Translations under genes and position numbers: made by a program
The notes under the pieces: model-generated
Seen by the model: only the letters and a program-made list of their open reading frames with translations
Database searches by the model: none
Told to the model about the DNA's origin: nothing
In this document: piece by piece, positions 45,231 to 54,024 of the stretch
Layout: the number at the start of each line of letters is the position of its first letter
Position numbering within the stretch: position 1 is the first letter of the stretch
Assembly: GCA_014654705.1 (NCBI GenBank)
Contig: JACVZY010000018.1
Span: 1-64,000 of the forward strand
From: Ignavibacteria bacterium
GTDB lineage: Bacteria > Bacteroidota > Ignavibacteria > Kapaibacteriales > UBA4661
Reading direction: 5' to 3'
Length of the DNA stretch: 64,000 nt

Positions 45231-46589
45231 ATGGAACGCATCACAAATTTCACAAAATCCAATGAATATCGTGCCCGCATTCACGACCTTATTCCGGGCG
45301 GAGCACACACCTACTCACGTGGCGACGACCAATTCCCACAGCTTTCCCCAAGCGCCATTTCGCACGGCAAAGGTGCTTATCTCTGGGATATTGACGGCAA
45401 CAAATACCTCGACTGCCCAATGGGATTGACCTCTGTCAGCCTCGGACACGCCTACGAACCTGTGCTGGAGCGCGTCCGCGAGGAGCTATTGCGTGGCGTA
45501 AATTTCCAGCGCCCGTCAAAAATTGAAGGCGAAATGGCAGAAAAATTCCTTGCCCTTGTGCCACAGCACGATATGATAAAGTTTGCCAAAAACGGCTCCA
45601 GCGTTACTACGGCAGCCGTAAAGTTGGCGCGAGGTTTTACAGGACGCAAACTCATTGCTTTCCCCGGCGACCACCCGTTTTACTCCTTTGATGATTGGTT
45701 CATCGGCAAAACCGCCTGCGACAAAGGTGTTCCTGAAGAATTTTCGGCATTATCAGTCACGTACAAAGGTTGCGATATTGAATCACTCCGTGAACTTTTT
45801 GCCAAGTATCCCGGGCAAATAGCAGGCGTGATTACTGAGCCGGAACGTAATGCCTGTGGCAACGGCTGTGGCTGTGCGCACGGACAGGAAGCACCCAAGC
45901 GCTTTTTGCAGGAAGCTATTGCACTCGCGCACAAAGAGGGTGCGCTTTTCATCATTGACGAAATGATTACCGGCTTCAAAACACACTTCCCCGGCACACT
46001 TGTTAAATACGGCGTGGAACCTGACTTAACTACGTGGGGCAAAGGCATTGCCAATGGTTTTTCCTTCTGTGCTTTGACGGGTAAAAAAGAAGTGATGGAA
46101 CTGGGCGGCATCCGCAAAACAGGCACAGAAAAGCTCTTTCTCATTTCCAGCACGCACGGCGGCGAGACGCACGCAATTGCGGCAGGTCTGGCAACGATTG
46201 ACGAGTTTGTAAAGCACAACGTTGTGGCGCACAATCACGCCATTGGTGATGCGTTTATTGCAAAGAATCGCACCGTCATCGCCAAACATGGCTTGGAATC
46301 ATACGTTCAGGTTGTGCCGTCGAATTGGATGCCGCTGCTGACCTTCAAAGACAAAAACGGTGATGTTTCCAACGGACTCCGTACGCTTGTGATGCAGGAA
46401 ATGATTGCGCGAGGTGTGCTTTTCCAAGGCGCATTTGTGCCGTGCTTCAGCCATACCCGCGAGGATGTAGATTTCTTCGCCGCAGCACTAGATGAGTCGC
46501 TGGAAGTCTTCAAGCGCGGGCTGGAAGACGGCTACGAAAAGCATCTTGTGGGTGAAGCAGCAAAACCTGTATTCCGCAAAATTTTGTAA
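45231..46589 (+). CDS. Class III PLP-dependent aminotransferase (glutamate-1-semialdehyde aminomutase-like)
   Basis: The 452-residue enzyme has the class III fold: SRGDDQFPQLSPSAISHGKG (substrate-entry strand), KFAKNGSSVTTAAVKLAR (phosphate loop), FIIDEMITGF with the PLP-binding Asp, and TWGKGIANGFS with the Schiff-base Lys (near residue 270). A cysteine-rich insertion (ERNACGNGCGCAHGQEAP) around residue 205 is unusual and could bind metal. It resembles GSA aminomutase, but position between SpsF and the amidotransferase suggests it aminates a keto-sugar in the cassette. That substrate role is inferred. Confidence 0.85.
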   Translation: MERITNFTKSNEYRARIHDLIPGGAHTYSRGDDQFPQLSPSAISHGKGAYLWDIDGNKYLDCPMGLTSVSLGHAYEPVLERVREELLRGVNFQRPSKIEGEMAEKFLALVPQHDMIKFAKNGSSVTTAAVKLARGFTGRKLIAFPGDHPFYSFDDWFIGKTACDKGVPEEFSALSVTYKGCDIESLRELFAKYPGQIAGVITEPERNACGNGCGCAHGQEAPKRFLQEAIALAHKEGALFIIDEMITGFKTHFPGTLVKYGVEPDLTTWGKGIANGFSFCALTGKKEVMELGGIRKTGTEKLFLISSTHGGETHAIAAGLATIDEFVKHNVVAHNHAIGDAFIAKNRTVIAKHGLESYVQVVPSNWMPLLTFKDKNGDVSNGLRTLVMQEMIARGVLFQGAFVPCFSHTREDVDFFAAALDESLEVFKRGLEDGYEKHLVGEAAKPVFRKIL

Positions 46590-46624
46590 ACTACGACCAT
46601 TATCACGCAATTTTCTCAACAACC

Positions 46625-47836
46625 ATGATTGATACATCCCTCCAACGCTGTACGCGCTGCGTTACACCCGAAACCCACGAAACAATCACCTTCGATGAAG
46701 AAGGCGTTTGTAATATTTGCCGTGGGCAAGACATTAAAAACCAACAGATAGACTGGTCGGCTCGCAAGGTGGAGTTGGACGAACTGATAGCCCAGTATCG
46801 CGGCAAGTACGATTACGATTGTATCGTACCGTGCAGTTTCGGCAAGGACAGCACATGGACGCTGCACTACCTTGTAAAAGAATACGGTTTGAAGCCGCTC
46901 GTCGTGCGGTTCGACCACGGATTCTATCGCCCCAATATCAATGAAAATGCGAAGAAAGTACAGCGCAAACTCGGCGTAGATGTCCACCAGTTCACACCAA
47001 ATTGGAAAGTCGTCCAAAAGCTCATGTTGCAATCGTTCTTGGAAAAAGGCGATTTTTGCTGGCATTGCCACACAGGAATTTTCTCGTACCCGATGTGGGT
47101 AGCCCTTCGATACAATGTACCGCTCATTTTCTGGGGCGAGCCGTCAGCAGAATACACCAACTATTACAGCTACGACCAACCGGAAGAAGTGGATGAAAAG
47201 CGCTTTAACCGCTTTGTCAATCTTGGCATCAATGCCGACGATATGTACGTCCGCTTAGAAGGACAAGTGGACAAACGTGATTTAATGCCGTTTTCATACC
47301 CGCCACTCAAAGACTTACGACGCTTGCAGTACCGTTCTGTGTGCTTGGGTTCTTATATTCCGTGGGATGTACAAAAGCAATCAAAAATCATCACGGATGA
47401 ACTCGGTTGGCAGGGTGATGAGGTAGAAAATGTACCGCCTGAGTACAACTACGAAAAAATTGAGTGTTATCTGCAAGGCGTTCGAGATTACATCAAGTAC
47501 ATCAAACGCGGCTATACACGCCCTACACACCTTGCCTCCATTGACATTCGCAACGGGCGCTTGGACAGATATCATGCGTTAGAAATCATTGACCAGTACG
47601 AAGGTAAGCGTCCGCCAAGCCTTGATATTTTCTTGGAAATGGTAGGACTGAGCGAGGCAGAATTTATGGAAGTGGCGCTTGGACATCAGGTTTCGCCTTA
47701 TCATCACGACCCATCAAAAATCACCCCGGGCAAAAAACTTGCTGATTTTGATGTCTGGTCGCGTGAGGGCGCAATGAAACGCGAAGACGCAGAGAAGCAG
47801 ATTTCACGCTGGAAAGAGCGGACACAACAGGCATAA
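46625..47836 (+). CDS. N-acetyl sugar amidotransferase (PseA/WbpG family)
   Basis: The 403-residue protein carries an N-terminal Cys cluster (Cys9, Cys12, Cys29, Cys32), an ATP pyrophosphatase-type PP-loop (CSFGKDST, residues 70-77; Phe replaces one Gly of the usual SGGxDS), and a CWHC pair. PseA of Campylobacter and WbpG of Pseudomonas use ammonia to turn an acetamido group of a sugar into an acetamidino group; WbpG receives ammonia from HisH/HisF-like partners. hisH and hisF-like genes follow here after 27 bases and a small 2TM gene, so the same three-part system is likely. The target sugar is inferred to be the cassette's nonulosonate or its precursor. Confidence 0.9.
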   Translation: MIDTSLQRCTRCVTPETHETITFDEEGVCNICRGQDIKNQQIDWSARKVELDELIAQYRGKYDYDCIVPCSFGKDSTWTLHYLVKEYGLKPLVVRFDHGFYRPNINENAKKVQRKLGVDVHQFTPNWKVVQKLMLQSFLEKGDFCWHCHTGIFSYPMWVALRYNVPLIFWGEPSAEYTNYYSYDQPEEVDEKRFNRFVNLGINADDMYVRLEGQVDKRDLMPFSYPPLKDLRRLQYRSVCLGSYIPWDVQKQSKIITDELGWQGDEVENVPPEYNYEKIECYLQGVRDYIKYIKRGYTRPTHLASIDIRNGRLDRYHALEIIDQYEGKRPPSLDIFLEMVGLSEAEFMEVALGHQVSPYHHDPSKITPGKKLADFDVWSREGAMKREDAEKQISRWKERTQQA

Positions 47837-47863
47837 AATATATTTCTTGTTATCATTTCTATT

Positions 47864-48487
47864 ATGACCACAGTCCATCTCGTAGATACCGGCGTAAACA
47901 ACCTGCTTTCCATCTGCAATGCACTGGAAATGGCTGGCGCAAATCTCGAAATCTGCCGTTCGCCAGAAGAATTAGCCGGAGCAGAACGTCTTGTGCTACC
48001 CGGAGTCGGCGCGTACAGAGACTGCATCGGCGGCTTAATCAACGGCGATTTTGTACCGATTCTGAATGAACTTGTTTTTCAGAAAAAATTGCCCATTTTA
48101 GGCATCTGCGTCGGAATGCAAATGATGGCACGGCGCAGCTACGAAGGCGGCGAATACGAAGGTTTGGGGTGGTTTGAGGGCGATGTGGTCAAGATTCAGC
48201 CCGGCGATTCCTCGCTCCGGGTTCCCCAAATCGGCTGGAACACGACGACGTTTCGCACTGGAGAACCGCTTGCAATCGGACTTCCGGCAGATCCTGATTT
48301 GTACTATGTTCACTCGTATTACCTCAAGTGCGATAACCCCGACGATATTGCCGCGACGTGTGATTACGGCATAGCGGTTACATCGTCAGTTCGCAAAGGA
48401 AATATCGTCGCCACGCAGTTTCATCCTGAGAAAAGTCAAGATTTTGGTTTACGCATTTTGGAAAACTTTTTACGATGGAAACCATGA
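47864..48487 (+). CDS. HisH-type glutamine amidotransferase subunit
   Basis: The 207-residue class I glutamine amidotransferase releases ammonia from glutamine. The triad is intact: Cys82 (GICVGMQMM), His187 and Glu189 (QFHPEKS). VGWNTTTF-like and VHSYYL blocks match HisH. In histidine synthesis HisH feeds HisF; here the location after a PseA/WbpG-type gene and the altered HisF suggest it supplies the sugar amidotransferase, as the HisH2-type protein does in Pseudomonas O-antigen clusters. Its 3' end overlaps the 2TM gene. Confidence 0.9.
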   Translation: MTTVHLVDTGVNNLLSICNALEMAGANLEICRSPEELAGAERLVLPGVGAYRDCIGGLINGDFVPILNELVFQKKLPILGICVGMQMMARRSYEGGEYEGLGWFEGDVVKIQPGDSSLRVPQIGWNTTTFRTGEPLAIGLPADPDLYYVHSYYLKCDNPDDIAATCDYGIAVTSSVRKGNIVATQFHPEKSQDFGLRILENFLRWKP

Positions 48488-48933
48488 GCCTTCCAGAAAA
48501 ATACTCGAATGACGAAATGGAGCGCATTCTGCAACGCGCTCTTGCAAAAACTTCTTCCGCAAATGTTTCGCGTGAACAGCTGATGGAAGTGGCAAAAGAA
48601 CTGGGTTTATCGAACGCTGCTATTGAACAGGCAATCAGGGACGAACTCACCTTCGGTGGCATGGAAGAGGCAAAAGAGGAATGGCTTGCGAAACGACGTA
48701 GTGATTGGAAATCCCATCTTCTCACATACGTTGGCGTAAATGCTCTTACGATGGGACTTAATTTCATGCAGGAAGATGGTCATTTTACGTGGGCGCTCTG
48801 GATGCTTTTCGGGTGGGGAATTGGGATGGTTTCTCACACAGTGGACACCTTCTTCCCTAATCAAAAAAAGCTCGAAAAAGGAGCCCGCAAGATTCTGCGC
48901 AAACGCGGCAAATACAACGAACTTGGGGAATAA
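48484..48933 (+). CDS. 2TM domain-containing small membrane protein
   Basis: The ~149-residue protein has an N-terminal helical part (ANVSREQLMEVAKELGLSNAAIEQAIRDE) and then the 2TM domain: a basic stretch, helix LLTYVGVNALTMGLNFM, a short turn, and helix FTWALWMLFGWGIGMVSHTVDTFF. The start at 48484 overlaps the hisH stop as ATGA; ATG 48475 is in frame too. The 2TM family is often fused to histidine kinases or stands alone, and its role is unclear. Its place between hisH and hisF-like genes implies cotranscription. It might tether the amidination complex to the membrane, but that is only suggested by position. Confidence 0.8.
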   Translation: MSLPEKYSNDEMERILQRALAKTSSANVSREQLMEVAKELGLSNAAIEQAIRDELTFGGMEEAKEEWLAKRRSDWKSHLLTYVGVNALTMGLNFMQEDGHFTWALWMLFGWGIGMVSHTVDTFFPNQKKLEKGARKILRKRGKYNELGE

Positions 48934-48980
48934 GTGATTGCTCGCCCCAGAATAAACTCAATTACCAACAAACACCTTTC

Positions 48981-49766
48981 ATGCTCAAACGCCGCTTAAT
49001 TCCTAAACTCCAGATGAAGCAAAGTCGCTTTGGTACGGAACAAATGGTACTTGTCACGACCGTACAATTTGATAAAGTCATCGAAGTCGGCGATCCCGTA
49101 TCGCAAGCAAAAATTTATCAGGCGCAAGCCGCCGACGAGTTGGTGTTTCTTGACCTTGACGCTACGCCGAACTCGCGCAAGCCGATGGCACAGATTATGC
49201 GCAAAGCCGCCGAAGAAATTTTTATGCCGATGACCATTGGCGGCGGCGTGAAAACATTGGCAGATTTCAGGCTTATGTTGGAAAATGGTGCCGATAAAGT
49301 TGCCATCAATACCGCAGCCATCGAAACGCCAACGCTTATCACCGAAGCCTCCGAGCGCTTTGGAGCGCAATGCGTCGTAGTGAGCATTGATTTCAAACAG
49401 GACGAAACGGGCAAATATGCAGTCTGGACGCGCTGCGGCAAGGAACAAACCAATCTCGACCCGCTCGAATGGGCGCAGCAAGCCGAAGCGCTCGGCGCAG
49501 GCGAACTCATGCTTACGTCCATTGACCGCGATGGTACTCGCAAAGGATTGGACGTAGAAATGACACGCCGCGTAGCAGAGAACGTTTCCATTCCCGTCAT
49601 TGCGGCGGGCGGGTGCGGCGTGGCGGCAGATTTCATCAACGGCTTTATCGAAGGCAAGGCGGATGCGGTTTCGGCAGGAACGTATTTTTGCTTTCAAGAC
49701 CAGAACCCGATGCAGACCCGCGCCCACATTGCGAATGCCGGAATCCCCATTCGACTCCATACCTAA
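48981..49766 (+). CDS. HisF-like protein lacking catalytic Asp11
   Basis: The 261-residue TIM barrel matches HisF over its length: LVFLDLDAT, MPMTIGGGVKTL, ADKVAINTAAIE, LLTSIDRDGTRKG-like and VIAAGGCG. In HisF, Asp11 and Asp130 perform the cyclase reaction; here the first motif reads RRLIPKLQMKQSRFG, with Gln at position 11 and Gln at 14, while the other Asp is kept (VVVSID, Asp137). It may therefore bind HisH and stimulate glutamine hydrolysis without making imidazole glycerol phosphate. It fits the WbuZ/HisF2 type associated with sugar amidotransferases. It is the last gene of the cassette, followed by a palindromic repeat. Confidence 0.9.
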   Translation: MLKRRLIPKLQMKQSRFGTEQMVLVTTVQFDKVIEVGDPVSQAKIYQAQAADELVFLDLDATPNSRKPMAQIMRKAAEEIFMPMTIGGGVKTLADFRLMLENGADKVAINTAAIETPTLITEASERFGAQCVVVSIDFKQDETGKYAVWTRCGKEQTNLDPLEWAQQAEALGAGELMLTSIDRDGTRKGLDVEMTRRVAENVSIPVIAAGGCGVAADFINGFIEGKADAVSAGTYFCFQDQNPMQTRAHIANAGIPIRLHT

Positions 49767-49810
49767 GGAACGTCAGAAAAATAAGTTGCTAAAGTTCTTT
49801 GGCTTCGGTA

Positions 49811-49878
49811 GCACAGATATTCTTGTCTGTGAGGTTTGAAACGATGTTCAAGAGTTACACAGACAAGAATGTCTGTGC
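49811..49878. repeat. REPIN-like palindrome pair, copy 1
   Basis: GCACAGATATTCTTGTCTGTG (21 bases at 49811-49831, shown with its partner at 49858-49878) forms two inverted arms, each itself able to fold. The whole is 68 bases. Arm sequence, spacer and total length match the copy at 57543-57610. It lies directly downstream of the hisF-like gene. Confidence 0.65.
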
Positions 49879-49986
49879 CACAAAGAAAAGTTTGACCACT
49901 TGTTTTTGATCCATACGTGAGTATCGAATTTGAGAACAAGGTGAGAGACGAAAATCCTTGTAGATACCTTTTTTGACCAGAATTGT

Positions 49987-50973
49987 ATGCGCCAAATACG
50001 ACTATTATTGATGATACTTGCTGTTGCTCTTGCAGCACAGATAAGCCTTTTTGCCCAAGATGTGCGCGTTCGTGCCGTGCTGGACACTACTGCACTGCGT
50101 ATCGGCGAGCAGACCGCACTGCGGCTCTCCATCGAACACTCGCCCGGTGTAGTGGTGCAATTCCCCTTTATTGCCGATTCTCTCGTGAGCCGTGTGGAAG
50201 TAGTTGACCGCACTGCCATTGATTCCTCTCAGCAAGGCAACGGAAGCGTTCTGGAACGCCAATCCTTTACCATCACATCGTTTGAAGAAGGTTTGTACGA
50301 CCTACCCGCGCTCACGTTCACCTATCGCAAGCCCAACGACCCCGCAGAATACAGCATCCAAACCCAAACGATTGCCCTTACCGTCACGAGCGTTCCACTC
50401 GCACAGAATCAGGATTCAAGCGGAACAGCGCCAGAGAGCACGGAGAATATACGCGACATCAAGCCGCCGCTCTCCGTGCCACGCACATTCATGGAAGTCG
50501 CGCCGTATCTGGCTGCTGCACTTGCTGTCATCGGAGGAATCATTTGGACTGTCTGGTACATCCGCAAACGGCGTGCCAATGCTCCGTCGGTACTTGAAGT
50601 GAAGCACGTTCCCCAGCGCCCTGCGTATGAAGTCGCAATGGAAGCGTTGGAGCGCCTCCGCGAAGAGCGCCTCTGGCAAAGCGGCGCAGTGAAGGACTAC
50701 CACACGCGGCTAACCGACATTTTACGAGTCTATGTGGAAGAAACCTTTGGCGTAACGACGCTCGAAGCCACAACCGACGAGATTCTTGCGGAACTTCCCA
50801 CAAAATCATGTCCCGCAAGCATTATCGAAATGCTCCGCTCTGTACTGGAAAAAGCTGATATGGTCAAATTCGCCCGCTACGAGCCGCTTGCCGACGAGAA
50901 CGAACGCAGCATCAGAATTGCAACCGAACTCGTACAAATTACCGCACTCAAAGAACAGACAACAAACGCATAA
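49987..50973 (+). CDS. BatD-like/DUF4381-type membrane protein
   Basis: The 328-residue protein has a signal peptide (LLLMILAVALAAQISLFAQ), a periplasmic beta-rich domain of ~130 residues (VRVRAVLDTTALRIGEQTALRLS), a membrane helix (VAPYLAAALAVIGGIIWTVWYI, about 168-190), and a cytoplasmic helical part with RLREERLWQSGAVKDYHTRLTDILRVYVEETFG. This order matches proteins found in MoxR-DUF58-BatA/B/D operons, which support stress resistance and cofactor or complex assembly. Here it is separated from the batA-like gene at 56499. The exact function is not established. Confidence 0.8.
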   Translation: MRQIRLLLMILAVALAAQISLFAQDVRVRAVLDTTALRIGEQTALRLSIEHSPGVVVQFPFIADSLVSRVEVVDRTAIDSSQQGNGSVLERQSFTITSFEEGLYDLPALTFTYRKPNDPAEYSIQTQTIALTVTSVPLAQNQDSSGTAPESTENIRDIKPPLSVPRTFMEVAPYLAAALAVIGGIIWTVWYIRKRRANAPSVLEVKHVPQRPAYEVAMEALERLREERLWQSGAVKDYHTRLTDILRVYVEETFGVTTLEATTDEILAELPTKSCPASIIEMLRSVLEKADMVKFARYEPLADENERSIRIATELVQITALKEQTTNA

Positions 50974-51036
50974 CGACTGGAAAAACGCCAAGCGCATAAT
51001 TGCTTGCGAACGCCACCACCCTTATCAACAACCACT

Positions 51037-51240
51037 ATGGATGCCAAATCTTTCCACTACGAAGTCTTTTTCAAAGGTGGTGCCCGATTGAGCGTCGCCG
51101 GTTATCTCCACGTCGGACGGGAATCGCACCTCATCTACGAAAGCACCGCACAAGGCTCGAAAATCGTCGCCGTGATTTCTTCGGAAGAATGTCAAGCTAT
51201 TGTCCGCAAAGACGCACTCATGGATGTATCTGAAGATTAG
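51037..51240 (+). CDS. Conserved-looking small protein of unknown function
   Basis: The 67-residue product (MDAKSFHYEVFFKGG...) is predicted to be beta-rich, with KIVAVISSEECQAIVRKDALM at the end and one Cys. No signal or membrane segment. It follows the BatD-like gene by 63 bases on the same strand. I do not recognise the family. The frame opens further upstream to 51004, with no better start. Even composition of charged and hydrophobic residues supports a real protein. Confidence 0.5.
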   Translation: MDAKSFHYEVFFKGGARLSVAGYLHVGRESHLIYESTAQGSKIVAVISSEECQAIVRKDALMDVSED

Positions 51241-51264
51241 AAAACTAACGCCGACACTTCCCTT

Positions 51265-52305
51265 TCACCGCATCTGCACTATTCGTTCGGCAATTGCATG
51301 CGCTTCAATGGCGGAGGCTTCAAGAACAGACAAGCTCTTGGGGTCGCGCCGCGAAAGCCCTTTTGCATAAGTAGTATCGTAATAGTGCAGAGTGAGAGCG
51401 GCACAATCTTTCAGATTACCATTATCTAACGCCTCAAGCGCCCCTTTCGTCGCTGCACCGCCCAGACGCTTCTGAATCCGCAGCACCGATTCCTTCAATT
51501 CCTCTATGGTAAACTCCCCATAGATTTCCGCTAGATACCGCAAACGCTCTTCCGTAGGCACTTCCAGAATGAGCGTTGGCGCAGTGCGCATTTGCTCCCA
51601 CAGCGTTGCGGGGATCATCAGCCGTCCCACCATGCGGCTTTCATCCTCTATCCAAACGCAGCGCGAAGCGTTCATCTCCCACAACGCCGTACCAATGCGG
51701 TTTTCAAATTCTTCCTGCGTTGGTGGCGGCTCTTCGCCCAACGCGCCGAAGGCAGAACCTTTATGGTGCGCCAGTGCTTCCAAGTCCAGCACTTGTTCGC
51801 CGCGCTCTCTAAGCGCTTGCAAGACAAGCGTTTTTCCTGAACCCGTTTTTCCGCCAAGAATGGTAATCTCACGTGGTTTCTCAAGCGTATCCAGTGCCAA
51901 TCGGCGATACGCCTTGTAGCCGCCGCGCAAAGTGAAGACCTTATACCCCACCAAATCCAGAAGCCACCCCACGCTACCGCTTCGCATACCGCCGCGCCAG
52001 CAGTGGACGAGAAGCGTTTTATTATTTGGGTTAGCAGAAGCAGCATTGATGCGCTCTGCGGCTTCCACGAGTGAACGCATTTTCACACCGACCATATCCA
52101 AGCCCAGCATAATTGCGGCTTCGCGTCCTTGCTGCTTGTACGCCGTGCCCACGATGACGCGCTCTTCATTGGAGAAAAGCGGCAGATTATGCGCCTTAGG
52201 CAAATGTGCGCGGTCATATTCCGCCGGAGTTCGCACGTCTAGAATCGGCGCACCCGTTTCGCGGGCGAGAGTGAGAAAGCGCTCTATTGATAATGATTCG
52301 ACCAT
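51265..52305 (-). CDS. mnmH: tRNA 2-selenouridine synthase
   Basis: MnmH (SelU/YbbB) replaces sulphur with selenium, through a geranylated intermediate, in the wobble 2-thiouridine of some tRNAs. The 346-residue protein has an N-terminal rhodanese domain with active Cys102 (LLVHCWRGGMRS) and a C-terminal P-loop domain with Walker A GGKTGSGKT (151-159). Length and block order match the family. It is convergent with the small gene upstream and divergent from the comM gene. selD is not in the window, so selenophosphate supply cannot be judged; the enzyme also geranylates without selenium. Confidence 0.92.
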   Translation of the reverse strand: MVESLSIERFLTLARETGAPILDVRTPAEYDRAHLPKAHNLPLFSNEERVIVGTAYKQQGREAAIMLGLDMVGVKMRSLVEAAERINAASANPNNKTLLVHCWRGGMRSGSVGWLLDLVGYKVFTLRGGYKAYRRLALDTLEKPREITILGGKTGSGKTLVLQALRERGEQVLDLEALAHHKGSAFGALGEEPPPTQEEFENRIGTALWEMNASRCVWIEDESRMVGRLMIPATLWEQMRTAPTLILEVPTEERLRYLAEIYGEFTIEELKESVLRIQKRLGGAATKGALEALDNGNLKDCAALTLHYYDTTYAKGLSRRDPKSLSVLEASAIEAHAIAERIVQMR

Positions 52306-52436
52306 AGTGTTACAAAGAATTGTTCTCTCGATTATTCGCTTGCATTCAAGCGCTCTTTTGTGGCGTTTTTACGAGAAAATGTGTAGATTTGCCGCTACAA
52401 ACATACCATTTCTTACCCATACTTCCCTACTTGCTC

Positions 52437-53978
52437 ATGTTTTCACGGCTCCGCACTGCATCTACGCTTGGCGTTGGCGCGTTTTTGGTTGAAATAGAAA
52501 CACACCTTGAAAATGCGCTCCCGGCGTTTGTGGTTGTGGGTTTGCCGGATTCTGCTGTCAAGGAGTCGCGCGAGCGCGTCTCGGCGGCAATTAAAAATTC
52601 GCACTTCGTTTTTCCCAATAAAAAAATCACCGTTAATCTCGCACCCGCCGACGTTCGCAAGGAAGGAAGCGCCTTTGACTTGCCTATTGCGGTCGGGATT
52701 CTGAAATCAATGGGCATCGTTTCGGCGCAAGATCTCGACAAAACCTTGATTCTGGGCGAACTGGCGCTGGACGGCACACTCCGCCCCATTCACGGCGCAT
52801 TGCCAATAGCGATTACCGCCAAAAACGACGGGCTTGTGCGTGTGATTCTGCCAGCGCAAAACGCTGATGAAGCAGCCGTTGTGAGCGGTGTAGAGATTAT
52901 CCCCGTTCAGTCTTTGCGTGAAACAGTGGAATTTTTGAATGGTGAAAGCCGCATCACACCTCGCTTCATTGACCCTTCGACACTCTTCAACCGCAAGGAA
53001 ACGTATTCGGTGGACTGGAACGACGTAAAAGGGCAGGAAAACGCCAAACGCGCTCTGGAAGTGGCAGCAGCAGGCGGACACAATGCAATCATGGTGGGCG
53101 CTCCCGGAAGCGGCAAAACGATGATTGCCAAACGCCTTCCGACAATTTTACCCCCGCTCACGCTCGACGAAGCGCTTGAAACCACGAAGATTCATTCGGT
53201 AGTAGGCTTGCTGCCGGAAAATGATGCGCTGATTACCATTCGCCCTTTTCGCGCACCACACCACACCATATCCGACGCGGCACTTGTGGGCGGTGGCGTA
53301 GGCGTGGCGCGTCCGGGCGAGATTTCGCTGGCGCACCACGGCGTGCTCTTTATGGACGAACTGCCCGAATTTGCCCGGAATGTACTGGAAGTGCTGCGGC
53401 AGCCGCTTGAAGACAGGCGCATCACAATTTCGCGTACCAAGCAAACGATTGAGTATCCGGCAAATTTTATGCTCGTCTGCTCCATGAATCCTTGCCCCTG
53501 CGGAAATTTCGGCAACCCGCAACACGAGTGTTCGTGCACTCCACAACAAATTCAGCGCTACATGGCAAAAATTTCGGGACCGCTCTTAGACCGTATAGAT
53601 ATTCACGTGGACGTTACGCCCGTCAAGTACGACGACCTCTCGTCCGTGCGGCAGGGCGAGACTTCCGACCAAGTGCGTGAGCGCGTCGTGCGGGCGCGTG
53701 AGGTGCAGAAGCGCCGTTTTGCGAGGCGCAAAGGCGTTCACAAAAACGCCGATATGAGTTCGCAAGACCTTCGGAAATTTTGCGCTTTGGATGCCGACGG
53801 CGAGGCACTAATGAAAAAAGCTATGACCGTGATGGGCTTTTCCGCACGGGCTTTCGACCGCATCTTGAAGGTAGCCCGCACCATTGCTGACCTTGCCGAC
53901 CGCGATAATATCTTGCCGCAGCACATCAGCGAGGCGATTCAGTATCGGAGTTTGGATAGGCAGTATTGGAACGCTTAA
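52437..53978 (+). CDS. comM: ComM/YifB family Mg-chelatase-like AAA+ ATPase
   Basis: The 513-residue protein has an N-terminal Lon-protease-like S5 domain (AFVVVGLPDSAVKESRERV...NLAPADVRKEGSAFDLPIA), a AAA+ core with Walker A GAPGSGKT near residue 220 and the FRAPHHTISDAALVGGG block, MNPCPCGNFG with the conserved Cys residues, and a C-terminal magnesium chelatase-like domain. ComM is a hexameric helicase that promotes branch migration during natural transformation in Gram-negative bacteria. I used ATG 52437, which gives the usual length; an earlier in-frame start at 52320 adds an unrelated segment. No other competence genes are adjacent. Confidence 0.93.
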   Translation: MFSRLRTASTLGVGAFLVEIETHLENALPAFVVVGLPDSAVKESRERVSAAIKNSHFVFPNKKITVNLAPADVRKEGSAFDLPIAVGILKSMGIVSAQDLDKTLILGELALDGTLRPIHGALPIAITAKNDGLVRVILPAQNADEAAVVSGVEIIPVQSLRETVEFLNGESRITPRFIDPSTLFNRKETYSVDWNDVKGQENAKRALEVAAAGGHNAIMVGAPGSGKTMIAKRLPTILPPLTLDEALETTKIHSVVGLLPENDALITIRPFRAPHHTISDAALVGGGVGVARPGEISLAHHGVLFMDELPEFARNVLEVLRQPLEDRRITISRTKQTIEYPANFMLVCSMNPCPCGNFGNPQHECSCTPQQIQRYMAKISGPLLDRIDIHVDVTPVKYDDLSSVRQGETSDQVRERVVRAREVQKRRFARRKGVHKNADMSSQDLRKFCALDADGEALMKKAMTVMGFSARAFDRILKVARTIADLADRDNILPQHISEAIQYRSLDRQYWNA

Positions 53979-54024
53979 TCAACGACGAATCACAAATTAC
54001 GAATTTCGCATACCACAAATTTTC

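Noticed and set aside
46625-47836. The amidotransferase as a tRNA-thiolation or queuosine enzyme with a PP-loop
   Set aside because: The N-terminal Cys cluster and full length match PseA/WbpG-type proteins, and the neighbours are sugar genes.
48996-49760. A 254-codon antisense frame over the hisF-like gene
   Set aside because: The product is rich in Phe, His and Cys with no fold-like pattern, whereas the plus-strand frame is a full HisF-like barrel.
47864-49766. hisH/hisF as part of a histidine operon
   Set aside because: No other his genes are present, the preceding gene is a sugar amidotransferase, and HisF lacks Asp11.
51000-51233. A 77-codon plus-strand frame overlapping the small gene at 51037
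   Set aside because: Its product is Arg/Pro-rich and unlike a folded protein; the 51037 frame looks more natural.
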